This document shows positions 17,488 through 24,996 of a stretch of 64,000 nucleotides of DNA, in pieces; position 1 is the first letter of the stretch; every line of letters starts with the position of its first letter. The position numbers and the translations under genes were made by a program. The notes beneath the pieces are model-generated. The model did no database searches. It was not told the DNA's origin and was given only the letters and a program-made list of their open reading frames with translations. This DNA is from Nonomuraea sp. NEAU-A123 (GTDB lineage: Bacteria > Actinomycetota > Actinomycetes > Streptosporangiales > Streptosporangiaceae): assembly GCF_018603905.1 (NCBI RefSeq), contig NZ_JAHFZZ010000016.1, positions 186,001 through 250,000 of the forward strand, read 5' to 3'.

Positions 17488-17803
17488 AGGGCGCTGCCGG
17501 GTCACCCCGGTGCGAGCACGAGATGTGCAGGCGCGGGTGCGCGGGTACCACGCCCGCCGCCCAGCAGCAAGCCGCGTCCGAGTCGGCCTGCGGAATGTTC
17601 TCTGTCGTGTAGATGGGCTCGGCCGCCATCGGATCAGCGTCGGCCGGCCAGACGCCCCAGCCACCCTGCCACCAGGCGACCCGCCAGACCTGCTCGTCCC
17701 GTTCCGCCAGCGGGTCATCTGCGAACGCATGGATGGGCTGGTGCCAGAACCAGCGCCGTCGGCTCGGCCGGAAGTAGAAGCCCTGGCGTTTGTGACCGAA
17801 CAT
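17480..17803 (-). CDS. Hypothetical protein, 107 aa
   Basis: Starts ATGTTCGGTCACAAACGC. Unusually rich in Trp: FYFRPSRRRWFWHQPIHAF and QVWRVAWWQGGWGVWPADAD. No signal peptide or membrane segment. The amino-acid use is protein-like in this frame only, so I favour it as a real gene. Family unknown. Confidence 0.55.
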   Translation of the reverse strand: MFGHKRQGFYFRPSRRRWFWHQPIHAFADDPLAERDEQVWRVAWWQGGWGVWPADADPMAAEPIYTTENIPQADSDAACCWAAGVVPAHPRLHISCSHRGDPAAPFM

Positions 17804-18127
17804 GCACCTAGGGTCGCACGAGAACTGGCGGCGTGCAGTATCTGTCGAACAGCGGACGGTATGTCAGGCGCTGTCCAGGTGACGGCGCGGGATCTTCCAA
17901 GGCGCTCGTCCTCGACCAGCCGCAGACCCTTCTCAAGACGGCGGACACGGCCGCAGTCAGCACGGGCAGCACCGCAGCCAAGGAGTGAAATACTGCTCGA
18001 CGAACTGCGCGCCCAGGCCGCACGTGAGCTACATCGACGCCGGCGCGCTCCGGGCTGAACGAATGGCGCCCGGCGGCCAGGCATAGCTATGCCCCGGCTG
18101 CGTGCGATGCAGAGGCGGAACCGGGGC
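17804..18127. other. Mostly empty stretch with a possible micro-ORF
   Basis: On the plus strand a frame ends KALVLDQPQTLLKTADTA and AVSTGSTAAKE at a TGA near 17989, and a GTG there opens a 33-codon frame (KYCSTNCAPRPHVSYIDAG) to about 18087. Both look partly coding but have no clear ribosome site. I would not call a gene. Confidence 0.3.
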
Positions 18128-18190
18128 TTATGCCTCGACGGTACCAGGCTCGGGAGCGTCAGGGTCGTCGTAGTACTCGGTGCGGACCAC
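18128..18190 (-). CDS. Micro-protein, 20 aa, third in a coupled GntR operon
   Basis: The GTG directly follows the stop of the preceding 32-aa gene (TAAGTG), with GAGGAG six bases upstream of it. The product is acidic: it begins MVRTEYYDDPDAPEPG and ends TVEA. The tight coupling and good ribosome site are the only evidence that it is translated. Confidence 0.45.
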   Translation of the reverse strand: MVRTEYYDDPDAPEPGTVEA

Positions 18191-18289
18191 TTACCGCTCC
18201 TCGCCGGGGAGCCGAGACTGCTTCCACAGGCGATCACCCAGGCGCGGCAGCGGCTTGGATCTGCGCCTCGCAGGGCGTTCTACGCGCAC
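18191..18289 (-). CDS. Micro-protein, 32 aa, second in a coupled GntR operon
   Basis: Its GTG shares one base with the GntR stop (TAGTG). The product is strongly basic (ERPARRRSKPLPRLGDRLWK) and ends GEER at a TAA that abuts the next GTG. Likely made only by re-initiation after the GntR gene. Could be a small nucleic-acid-binding or antitoxin-like peptide, but nothing proves it. Confidence 0.45.
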   Translation of the reverse strand: MRVERPARRRSKPLPRLGDRLWKQSRLPGEER

Positions 18290-18543
18290 TAAGCGGTCTC
18301 CGATTCCCAGTATTCGCGGTCTGCGACCTTCGAGCCGATGCCCGGTTCTGTCCGGATCAAGCCGTCCGCGCGAAGCTGCCGGATGACCTTCTGTGCTGTG
18401 GCGTTCGCGATGCCGAACTCTGCCGTCAGGTCCACGAGCGACGGGACGCGTTCCCCGACTTCGATTTCTCCTGAGCGGATCCGTCCGCTGATCACCGCGT
18501 ACACCTGTCGCCAACGAGGCTGTTCGGTCTCGATCTGTGCCAC
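18289..18543 (-). CDS. Small GntR-family regulator, 84 aa
   Basis: From a GTG at 18543. It is almost only a winged helix: RWRQVYAVISGRIRSGEIEV, GERVPSLVDLTAEFGIANAT, AQKVIRQLRADGLIRTEPG. No effector domain follows, as in the short GntR proteins of actinomycete mobile and accessory regions. It is followed by two coupled micro-genes and is divergent from the gene pair at 18668. A dyad between the divergent starts is the probable operator. Confidence 0.82.
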   Translation of the reverse strand: MAQIETEQPRWRQVYAVISGRIRSGEIEVGERVPSLVDLTAEFGIANATAQKVIRQLRADGLIRTEPGIGSKVADREYWESETA

Positions 18544-18597
18544 GTGATCACGCTAGGGACATCTGCCTCACGTGGCGATAGCGGCGCACGTAGTACA

Positions 18598-18620
18598 CCT
18601 AGCGCACGTGGCGCACTAGG
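18598..18620. promoter_or_regulatory. Probable operator of the small GntR regulator
   Basis: CCTAGCGC and GCACTAGG form arms matching at 7 of 8 bases around ACGTGGC, in the intergenic region between divergent genes. CACGTGG/CACGTAG words recur several times from 18541 to 18612. The plus-strand TTGACA near 18629 may be the -35 of the pair downstream. Confidence 0.5.
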
Positions 18621-18667
18621 CATACTCTTGACACCACGACAAGAGCAGGTGAGCGAGGCGAGGCGTA

Positions 18668-18883
18668 ATGGATCAGCCCGAGTATGAAACCCAGACCTCG
18701 ATCGTCGGCTTCGAGGATGGCGGGACGTGGCGCGGTCGGCACACGGACAGCGGCCGGGAGATCAGCGCGGAACACTGGGAACTTCTCATCTGGAGAGCTC
18801 GCGAAACGGTCATGTTCGTAGCGATCACGAATGTTAATGATCTTCTCAAGCGAGTCACTCCAGACGCCGGCGAATCCAAATGA
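18668..18883 (+). CDS. Hypothetical protein, 71 aa
   Basis: ATG after GAGCGAGGCGTA. Contains SIVGFEDGGTWRGRHTDSGR and a central helix WELLIWRARETVMFVAI. Cytosolic, no known domain. Overlaps the next gene by four bases (ATGA), so the two form a unit divergent from the GntR micro-operon. Confidence 0.6.
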   Translation: MDQPEYETQTSIVGFEDGGTWRGRHTDSGREISAEHWELLIWRARETVMFVAITNVNDLLKRVTPDAGESK

Positions 18884-19116
18884 CCGCCGTTCACGTCGGC
18901 CTGGAGTGGACCCCGTACATCAAGCGCGTCGAGCGTTCCCGCGTGCTGGAGTTCGTCACGATGAGCGGAGTCGAGTATGAGCTGTGCGGCGAAGGCGGAC
19001 AGTGGGTCATCCGGCGCACCGACCGGACGAACGGCCGGACCGTCGTCACGGAGTCGAGCCGGGGGCGGCCGCGCGACGTTCAAGAGGTCTGGCGGACAGT
19101 CCAGCTCTGGGGCTGA
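18880..19116 (+). CDS. Hypothetical protein, 78 aa
   Basis: ATG overlaps the stop of the 71-aa gene. Reads as a small beta-sheet protein (SRVLEFVTMSGVEYELCGEG, QWVIRRTDRTNGRTV, VWRTVQLWG). Not a recognised family. Same transcription unit as the gene before it. Confidence 0.6.
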   Translation: MTAVHVGLEWTPYIKRVERSRVLEFVTMSGVEYELCGEGGQWVIRRTDRTNGRTVVTESSRGRPRDVQEVWRTVQLWG

Positions 19117-19416
19117 CTGCTCACGGCCGGTCGTGTCGCTTCGAGTCGCTCAGGTGCATCTTCTCGCGCACGCGCGGGCGCGCGCTCTTCCCGCATGCGT
19201 CCGAACGCCTCCGTCACCGGCCAGGTCGGCATTTTCTTGCCGGCGCATGCCTCGGCGAGCACCGCGTGCGAGCAGTAGACAGCCTTGTCTATGGCCCGGA
19301 AGGTCAGATCCGGGCTCACTTCGTCCTTCCGATCGCGCAGCCGCTGTGCGAACTCGCCAATGGGCCGCTTGTCGGCGATCGGGTTGTACCTGCGTCCCCT
19401 TGTGCCGCCCCCTCAC
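19080..19416 (-). pseudogene. Frameshifted N-terminal remnant of an HTH protein
   Basis: Minus-strand coding reads MRGRHKG in one frame from a GTG at 19416, then shifts near 19395 to a frame with YNPIADKRPIGEFAQRLRDR, VSPDLTFRAIDKAVYCSHAV and LAEACAGKKMPTWPVTEAF. These match the Xre-like N-terminus of actinobacterial signalling proteins. After MREERA the pattern degrades and ends in a stop at 19080. One frameshift plus loss of the C-terminal part. Confidence 0.5.
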
Positions 19417-19439
19417 GCCCAATTAGCGGCGGCAACGCC

Positions 19440-19766
19440 GTGTTTGACGGGCTGACCTTTACTGGCGACGCCGTATTTGGCGAGGCGACGTTCAGGGGCC
19501 GCGCCCAGTTCGGCGGGGCGGCCTTCACCGGAGACGTCTGGTTCCGCGGGGCGACTTTCATCGGCGACGCCTGGTTTGAGGGGGCGACGGGGCTGGAGGG
19601 CGCGGATGTGGGCGCTGTGCGGGTGGCCGCGGGGGTGCAGCGGCACTGGCCGCCCATCTGGCGGGAGGTGCCGGGCGAGGGCGGGTGGCGGAGGCTGCTG
19701 CGACTGGCCGCGGAGTTGGCGGCCGAGGAGGGGCACGATGCGAGTCGACGGAGTCGGGCAGGGTGA
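19440..19766 (+). pseudogene. Pentapeptide-repeat protein fragment
   Basis: From a possible GTG at 19440 the frame shows consecutive A(D/N)LxX-type pentapeptides: FTGDAVFGEATFRGRAQFGG, then AAFTGDVWFRGATFIGDAWF. After about 65 residues it becomes a short non-repeat tail and stops at 19766. Full pentapeptide proteins are usually longer with their own start context; here the front appears missing, so I treat it as a remnant that might still be expressed. Confidence 0.5.
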
Positions 19767-19872
19767 CATAAGGCTCCTTACCGGGCAGCACGACCTGGGA
19801 AAACCCCCACTTTGATCGTTATCGCGCGGGACTTATCCCCTCATGTTCGAGCCGTAACCTGCGGCCGCAGGA

Positions 19873-20040
19873 TCAGCTGTTCGCGATAGCTTCCTGCGCT
19901 TCCGCCAGCCGATTGACCGCTGAAGCCAGCGCCAGGATGGCCAAGACCTTAGCGTCCTCGGTCTTGTCGTCAGCCAGAGCGTTCAGCGCGGCGTTCTCGT
20001 GAGCACCAGGTCCGATCATGTTGTCGTCGCTCATCATCAT
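19873..20040 (-). CDS. Small acidic helical protein, 55 aa
   Basis: Begins with ATG ATG ATG AGC GAC (starts possible at 20040, 20037 or 20034) after GAGAGAG. The product reads MMMSDDNMIGPGAHENAALN, then ALADDKTEDAKVLAILALAS and AVNRLAEAQEAIANS before the stop at 19873. It is a single amphipathic helix with heptad-like Ala/Leu spacing. Codon use is typical of the host. Function unknown. Confidence 0.55.
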   Translation of the reverse strand: MMMSDDNMIGPGAHENAALNALADDKTEDAKVLAILALASAVNRLAEAQEAIANS

Positions 20041-20184
20041 CTCTCTCTGCGGGGATCGAGTTCAGGAGAACACGACCGCGGAGAACGAGTTGCCGAATTG
20101 GGGGTTCGTCCGGCGTGATCCAGCCGTGTTGGTGATGTCCGCGAGGTGGATTGTCCGGACATTGTCCCGGGTTGCGAACAGACA

Positions 20185-20217
20185 ACGGTCCTCCGCCGGA
20201 CAATGGCGGAGGACCGT
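20185..20217. other. Perfect 13-bp stem-loop in a gene-free stretch
   Basis: ACGGTCCTCCGCC and GGCGGAGGACCGT pair around the loop ggacaat. There is no T run on either side, so it is not a classic terminator. The region 20041-20316 otherwise shows only GTCCGGAC words. Confidence 0.55.
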
Positions 20218-20469
20218 CAACGTGGTGTCCCACTGCGCTCGTCCGGACCAACGAACTGACGCTTTGGGGGCTTTCACCAGGCACTTTGGTCTCGTATCGA
20301 GGGCCCGCGCTCTGGTGTGAGATCTGGGCCCTCCACTCAGGTTGGCGCGACGAGCCCTAAAGTAGAGGCGTTATCGCAGGGCGCAAGCGCTCTGATCACG
20401 GCTTGGGGCATTTGCCTCGGCAACAGCGGTACGGCGGGGTGGAATGGGTCATGGGCCTTCTCCCTCGCT

Positions 20470-21216
20470 CCCCGAAGCCGTCAGTCCGCCGGCGCGGCCG
20501 CCGGCGCCGACGTCGCGCCCAAGACCATCACCGCCTGGCTGGCCAGGGCGCAGGCCAAGCGCCTGCCTTTCCCGGCGCCGCATCGCATCCTGTACCGCCT
20601 GTACTGGCCGCTGTCGGCCGTAGAGGCCTGGCGCCGGGACTACAGCGGCCAGCAGCGCCAGGACGAGCCGGGTGCCTCGCCGAGCTCGGCGCGCGAGCAG
20701 CTGCTCCCGGCCGACACGCTTGAGCTCGGGCCCGAGCCCGGCGCGCCTGGCATCGGCCAGGCCGTCGCCGCCTCCACCGAGCGGGCGTCGGACGTCGAGC
20801 CCGCCTGCCACGCTCCAGCCGCCGCCCGCCCCGGTCGGCCAGCCGGTGCCCTGGACCAACGAGGCCGACCCGGTCAAGCGCCGCACCTGGTACACCGATG
20901 ACGAGCTCAACGCCGTCCAGGTCGTCAAGACCGACCGAGGCGACGGCAGCTACTCGTCGCCGGCGACCTGCTCGGCACGGTCGAGCCGCACCGCACCGCA
21001 CGCGGCGGCCGCTCCGGCTGGGAGGCCCGCCACCGCGGCGGCTCGGCGGCCTGGCACCTGAGCACCGGCGTGAAAGGCGCCGGCACCCGGCCCGCCACCC
21101 GTGACGCGGCGGTCATCGACTTGATCGCCGCCGTCCAGCACGCCTGGAAGCACTACCGCGAGCGGAAGAAGCGCGACGCCACCCTTCGCCATCTCGAAGA
21201 AGACGACCGCCCGTAG
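20470..21216 (+). pseudogene. Multi-frameshifted accessory-element protein
   Basis: Three coding-like blocks lie in order. Block 1 has KTITAWLARAQAKRLPFPAP and HRILYRLYWPLSAVEAWRRD. Block 2, one frame away, has KRRTWYTDDELNAVQVVKTD. Block 3, back in the first frame after about 20945, has QLLVAGDLLGTVEPHRTARG, STGVKGAGTRPATRDAAVID and AVQHAWKHYRERKKRD, ending at 21216. Two compensating frameshifts would be needed to join them. Block 1 may be a DNA-binding module. Not a family I can name. Confidence 0.45.
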
Positions 21217-21233
21217 CATCCACCGCGCGTCCC

Positions 21234-21272
21234 GGCCTGTCGTTAACGAGGCTGTCACGAAGTGCATTCGAG
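21234..21272 (+). repeat. Left 39-bp inverted repeat of the heat-shock cassette
   Basis: Begins GGCCTGTCGTTAACGAGGCT and ends CATTCGAG. It matches the reverse complement of 22516-22554 at 37 of 39 bases, and weak similarity (CGTTAGC) continues inward. No target duplication is evident. Confidence 0.85.
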
Positions 21273-21411
21273 GGTCGTTAGCCCTGGTCCGCACGCCTTT
21301 GGTGTGGCTGTTTCCGGATCTTTCGCGGTTTCCGATGCTGTGTCACACCTGCGAGCGACGAAACCCCCTGCCTCACCGTGACACCCCCTTCGACCGCGAC
21401 GAACGGCCATG

Positions 21412-21442
21412 TTGACATCTCGACTCGGAGAAAAGCTATAAT
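21412..21442 (+). promoter_or_regulatory. Promoter of the hsp20 gene
   Basis: TTGACA at 21412-21417 and TATAAT at 21437-21442, both perfect sigma-70 boxes but with a long 19-base spacer. The transcript would have a leader of about 70 bases. I see no clear HAIR (CTTGAGT-N7-ACTCAAG) site. The long spacer may call for MerR-type activation, since MerR proteins act on 19-base spacers. Confidence 0.7.
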
Positions 21443-21522
21443 CAGAGTTGTAGGTTTCCTCTTAGAGGGCAGGCCTCCTGAGTGACCAAGAGGCCCCCGG
21501 AGATCTTCGGAGGTGGAACACG

Positions 21523-21963
21523 ATGCTGCTCACGTCGATCGACCCGTTCGTCCAGGAGTTCGAGCGTCAATTCGACCGCCTGGCCCGCCAGGCCGCCGCC
21601 CAGGGCAGCGGAGCGGTCATGCCGATGGACGGGATCCGCCGCGCCGACGAGGTGGTCCTGCGCTTCGATCTGCCCGGCATCGACCCTGACTCCATCGAGG
21701 TCGCGGTCGACCGCGGCGTCCTGTCGGTGACCGCACAACGCGAGGAAGAGTTCGGCGAGGACGAGCGCGTCTTCGTCCGCGAGCGGGTGATGGGCTCCTT
21801 CACCCGGCGCGTCTACCTGTCAGAGCACCTCGACGCCGACGCCATCGAAGCCGCCTACAACAACGGCGTACTGGCCGTCCGCATCCCGGTGCTCGAGCGC
21901 GCCAAGCCGCGCAAGGTCGCCATCCAGCAGACCGGCGACACCTACAAAGCGATCAAGAGTTGA
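21523..21963 (+). CDS. Hsp20 / alpha-crystallin small heat-shock protein
   Basis: 146 aa, ATG after CGGAGGTGG. Residues 35-130 are an alpha-crystallin domain: GIRRADEVVLRFDLPGIDPD, SIEVAVDRGVLSVTAQREEE, then the L-edge strand ending AYNNGVLAVRIPV, with the usual NGVL. A C-terminal basic tail KPRKVAI supplies an I-x-I/V-like anchoring motif. It should be an ATP-independent chaperone holding unfolded proteins. A MerR gene follows on the same strand and may regulate it. Confidence 0.92.
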   Translation: MLLTSIDPFVQEFERQFDRLARQAAAQGSGAVMPMDGIRRADEVVLRFDLPGIDPDSIEVAVDRGVLSVTAQREEEFGEDERVFVRERVMGSFTRRVYLSEHLDADAIEAAYNNGVLAVRIPVLERAKPRKVAIQQTGDTYKAIKS

Positions 21964-22063
21964 CATCCTCGGGACGAGGCGGGCGCGGCCCCGTCGCGGT
22001 GAACGGCACCGCGACGGGGCCGCCCGTCATTGCCGCACCCCACCGGCGCCAGGAGACACGACC

Positions 22064-22399
22064 ATGAACCTGCCCTTCGACGACGAGCACGCGGCGCTGT
22101 TCACGGTGGGACAGGTCGCCTCGATGCTCCAAGTGCAGCAGGCGTTCCTGCGCCGCATCGACGACCACCAGGTGATCTCGCCCCAGCGCTCGGCAGGCAG
22201 GCAACGCCGATACAGCCGCCACGAGATCGGCCGCATCCAGCAGGTCGTGATCATGATGGACCAGGGAATGACACTCCCGGCCATTCGCCTCATCCTCGAC
22301 CTGCAGCACCAGCTCATCGAGGTCACGCGAGAGCGCGACGAACTGGCCCGCGAGCTGGCCGATCGGGAGGCCAAGCGCGACCGCCCAGCGCACCCCTGA
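22064..22399 (+). CDS. MerR-family regulator (HspR-like)
   Basis: 111 aa. ATG after AGGAGACACG. The helix-turn-helix reads LFTVGQVASMLQVQQAFLRR, then the wing SAGRQRRYSRHEIGRIQQVV with the RRYSR signature, followed by a helix and the dimer coiled coil (QHQLIEVTRERDELARELAD). No effector domain, as in HspR-type heat-shock regulators. It lies 100 bases after hsp20 in the same repeat-bounded cassette. Its paralogue at 23197 has nearly the same RRYSR and QL.E motifs. Confidence 0.87.
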   Translation: MNLPFDDEHAALFTVGQVASMLQVQQAFLRRIDDHQVISPQRSAGRQRRYSRHEIGRIQQVVIMMDQGMTLPAIRLILDLQHQLIEVTRERDELARELADREAKRDRPAHP

Positions 22400-22515
22400 C
22401 CCCGCATCGGCCGGCAGGCGAGTGACGCCCCGGCACAGGCCCGGGACGCATATGGCGCGCCCGAGCCCGTCAAACCTCGCCATGCTGCCGAAACAGCGCT
22501 GACCAGCTAACGCAG

Positions 22516-22554
22516 CTCGAATGCACTTCGTGACAGCTTCGTTGACGACAGGCC
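22516..22554 (-). repeat. Right 39-bp inverted repeat of the heat-shock cassette
   Basis: CTCGAATGCACTTCGTGACA at the inner side and GACAGGCC at the outer. Mirror copy of 21234-21272, with only two mismatches, so the two bound a 1.24-kb segment carrying hsp20 and merR. Confidence 0.85.
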
Positions 22555-22969
22555 CCAGCGGGTCAGCAGGTGGCAGTACCTGACCGGGATCACCGACGCC
22601 GAACGCGAGCAGATGCGCGCCGAACGCCTGGCCCGCAGCCTGCTCGACCGTGACATGCACGACCACATGCGCATCGACCCCGGTAAGCGACAGCAATCGC
22701 GCCGGCGTCGCCTGCAGGGCGGCCACGCGCACCTCACCACCGCGGTGAAGACAGCTTTGATGGCAGGCCAGCAGACTGCCCAACCCGCGGCTGTCCATGA
22801 ACCTCAACTCCGCCAGATCGAACACCACCTGATCGGCGGGCCCCTGGCGAACCTGCTCGAGGAAGTTCTCCAGCTCACTGTGGTTGGTCGTGTCCAGCTC
22901 ACCACCCACAGCGATCACCGTCACCCCGGGCAGGTGCTGATGGGTCAGCGTCAGCGGCATCATCATCAT
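22555..22969 (-). pseudogene. STAS-domain (anti-sigma factor antagonist) gene without its own stop
   Basis: Four consecutive ATG codons (22969-22958) follow GGAGGTGG. The first 100 or so residues are a STAS domain: GVTVIAVGGELDTTNHSELE, VVFDLAELRFMDSRGLGSLL with the phosphorylatable Ser, EVRVAALQATPARLLSLTGV. Near 22640 the similarity ends, and the frame runs on through the inverted repeat and antisense of the MerR gene to a stop at 21953. The natural end was probably lost when the repeat-bounded cassette arrived. The domain itself could still fold. Plus-strand 22556-22665 also looks weakly coding (YLTGITDAEREQMRAERLAR). Confidence 0.55.
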
Positions 22970-23196
22970 CACCACCTCCGCAGCCCGCATACCCCCAAAC
23001 AACGCAGCACGACCAGGGGTGGGACCATCCGGCTGAAATTGAACGCCAAGCCTCCCCCGCCAGACCGTGTGCTGTGCGTGGTGGCCAATGCCGTCGGCCG
23101 GGGAGGGCCGGCATCGGCGTCCCGGCGTTCAAAGCGTCGTTGGGCCTGGTCGGCGCTTTGCGGGACCAGGCCGCTGAGTCGAGGAGGTCGCCGGCG

Positions 23197-23655
23197 CTAG
23201 TGGTCGGCCGGGCGGTGGTGGGAGTTGTTGATGCGCAGCGCCTCGGCGAGCTGGTCTTCCAAGATGATGATCCGGCAGGCGGCTTCCAGGGCGGTGCCCT
23301 GGTCGACCAGCTCGCGGGCCCTGGCAGCCAGGCGGAGTTGGTAGCGGGAGTAGCGGCGGTGGCCGCCGTTGGAGCGTTGCGGCTCGATCAGTTTGGCGGC
23401 GCCCAGGCTGCGCAGGAAAGCCGCGCTAACGCCCAGGATCTCCGCGGCCCGGCCCATGCTGTAGGCGGGGTAGTCCTCATCGTCGAGTTTGGCCTCAGCG
23501 CTGGCATCCACCGCCGCATCGGAGGGTGGCTGGATGCGGGACTCGGCTTTGTCGCCGTAAGCGGCGCTTGATGCGAGCGTGGAAGTAGCGGCCGTGGCCC
23601 GGGGCTTGGGCTTGCTATCGGGCCCGGTGGCCAACGCTGTCGATGTTTGATCCAT
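23197..23655 (-). CDS. MerR-family regulator with long N-terminal tail
   Basis: 152 aa from an ATG at 23655 with GGGAGG five bases upstream. Residues 1-60 are a low-complexity Ala/Ser/Lys tail; residues 62-130 are the MerR helix-turn-helix (AYSMGRAAEILGVSAAFLRS, EPQRSNGGHRRYSRYQLRLA) and the end is a short dimer helix (CRIIILEDQLAEAL). Similar in plan to the MerR at 22064. A strong stem-loop lies in its 5' leader, 23 bases before the start. Confidence 0.85.
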   Translation of the reverse strand: MDQTSTALATGPDSKPKPRATAATSTLASSAAYGDKAESRIQPPSDAAVDASAEAKLDDEDYPAYSMGRAAEILGVSAAFLRSLGAAKLIEPQRSNGGHRRYSRYQLRLAARARELVDQGTALEAACRIIILEDQLAEALRINNSHHRPADH

Positions 23656-23677
23656 GTAACCTCCCGAACGCGGACGA

Positions 23678-23707
23678 GGGCCCCGGCGCCATGATGCGCC
23701 GGGGCCC
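23678..23707. terminator. Strong GC stem-loop in the leader of the MerR gene
   Basis: GGGCCCCGGCGC pairs perfectly with GCGCCGGGGCCC around a catgat loop. No T run follows on either strand. It may terminate transcription from the right, or attenuate the MerR transcript. Confidence 0.55.
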
Positions 23708-23940
23708 GCAACTAGGTTGTTCAACACCATCTACCGGCCAAGAGGCCGAATTGCCGTTTCCGCAACAGCCGCCCGCTGAGGGCGGGGATGCGGGGATCGC
23801 GTAAGCGTGACCGTAGACCACCTTCCCGTCTGTGGAGCTGCGGTACCCGTGCGGCGAAAACACACCGGCGACGGGCGATCCTGATGGCGTTCAACACTCC
23901 CTTCGCTATCTGTGAACCTTCTACAACCCATGTCATGGAA

Positions 23941-24143
23941 CGACCCGTATGGCCGCCCCGACAGCGCGTCCACGCGTCGGGCCCCTAACAACTGCTCGGC
24001 CCTGCACGTCCGACCTTCTGCCGATCACTTCCCACTGCAACTGCGGTACTGCTGCGACCCGTATGGCCGCTTTGGCAGCGCGTCCACGCGTCGGGCCCTT
24101 AACAACTGCTCGGCCCTGCACGTCCGACCTTCTGCCGATCACT
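23941..24143. repeat. Two-copy tandem repeat, 114-bp period
   Basis: 23941-24029 and 24055-24143 are near-identical 89-base copies (starting CGACCCGTATGGCCG, ending CTGCCGATCACT) separated by 25 bases. Differences are clustered at one short run (CCCCGACAG versus TTTGGCAG) and one base. The unit holds several short dyads such as CCACGCGTCGGG. The stretch 23708-24254 has no convincing gene. Confidence 0.85.
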
Positions 24144-24254
24144 CCTGCTATCCACGCTCGTCCGGGCGGCTCGTCGTGACGCCGGGTATCTCGTGCGCCG
24201 CCCTCGTGGATCCGTTCCTTGCGATGTGAGAAACACTAGCCACAACAGCCACGA

Positions 24255-24521
24255 ATGTCTACCTCAGCCACAACAGATTTTCGATCCCCGACGCAGGCAA
24301 CTCTGGCTGGATGGATCCGCGGCCCGACCGATCCCGCGCGGGTCGCTGAGCAACCGTCCCGAAAATGGCAGGTGTATGAGGACCTCGACGGCGGCGGCGC
24401 GCTCAGAGCCCGCCTGAGCGTCGTCGACAGGGCCACCATGGCGCTGGTCCGCGAAGTCGTCATGACCGTCCCGGACGACGGCTGGAGTAACTTCGAAGGC
24501 GGTGATGCCGTCTTGGCCTGA
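24255..24521 (+). CDS. Hypothetical protein, 88 aa
   Basis: ATG with no strong ribosome site. The C-terminal half has protein-like alternation: RKWQVYEDLDGGGALRARLS, VVDRATMALVREVVMTVPDD, GWSNFEGGDAVLA. No membrane or signal segment. Real coding is likely but not certain. Confidence 0.45.
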   Translation: MSTSATTDFRSPTQATLAGWIRGPTDPARVAEQPSRKWQVYEDLDGGGALRARLSVVDRATMALVREVVMTVPDDGWSNFEGGDAVLA

Positions 24522-24836
24522 CGCACCCCGGGCCGCAAACGCAGAAGGCTGCCTCTTGCCGGGGACGGCCATCGCGTAAGGGCCCATCTGAGGGGACCTC
24601 GATCGTCACGCTGCTGCCAGTGTCTCTGCACGCCTCAGCAGCGCCACAACCTGAGGAGATCTTAGCAACATGGCTGAAGGCCAGCATGGTTCCTGCCGTC
24701 ATGCCCACACCTGGCTGAATGTGAACCTGAGCCCCCTTCACCTCAGGCAGCCACTACAAGCGGCGCATGGGAAGTGAAGATCGCTATCTACCGCTGAAGT
24801 GCTGGACGAAGTCCAATCAGCTGAACGCCGGGGAGC

Positions 24837-24877
24837 GCGAGGGGCTGGCAAGCCCCTCGCCAGGGGGCGAAGCCCCC
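24837..24877. terminator. Two adjacent stem-loops in a gene-free stretch
   Basis: GCGAGGGGCT/AGCCCCTCGC around ggca (24837-24860), then GGGGGC/GCCCCC around gaa (24863-24877). Two more weak hairpins follow to about 24935. They lie just past the end of the TetR gene at 24997 (minus) and may terminate it. The region 24522-24996 otherwise holds nothing I can call. Confidence 0.5.
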
Positions 24878-24996
24878 GATAAGAGCGCCCGAGCGAAGCG
24901 AGGACCATGCCTTTGTGGGGGCATGGGGGGCGCAGCCTCCCATTAGACGCAGCCCGACCCCATAGCGCGAAGCGCCCTGTTGGAGGCCCTTGCTTG

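Noticed and set aside
23615-23863. 82-codon minus-strand frame upstream of the second MerR gene
   Set aside because: It overlaps the MerR leader and its hairpin, and has no domain or ribosome site.
23941-24143. CRISPR array
   Set aside because: Only two copies of an 89-base unit with one 25-base spacer; no cas genes.
24839-24858. Rifamycin-associated element
   Set aside because: GGGGCTGGCAAGCCCC looks superficially similar, but it lies beyond the TetR gene, over 1.2 kb from rph, and is a simple hairpin.
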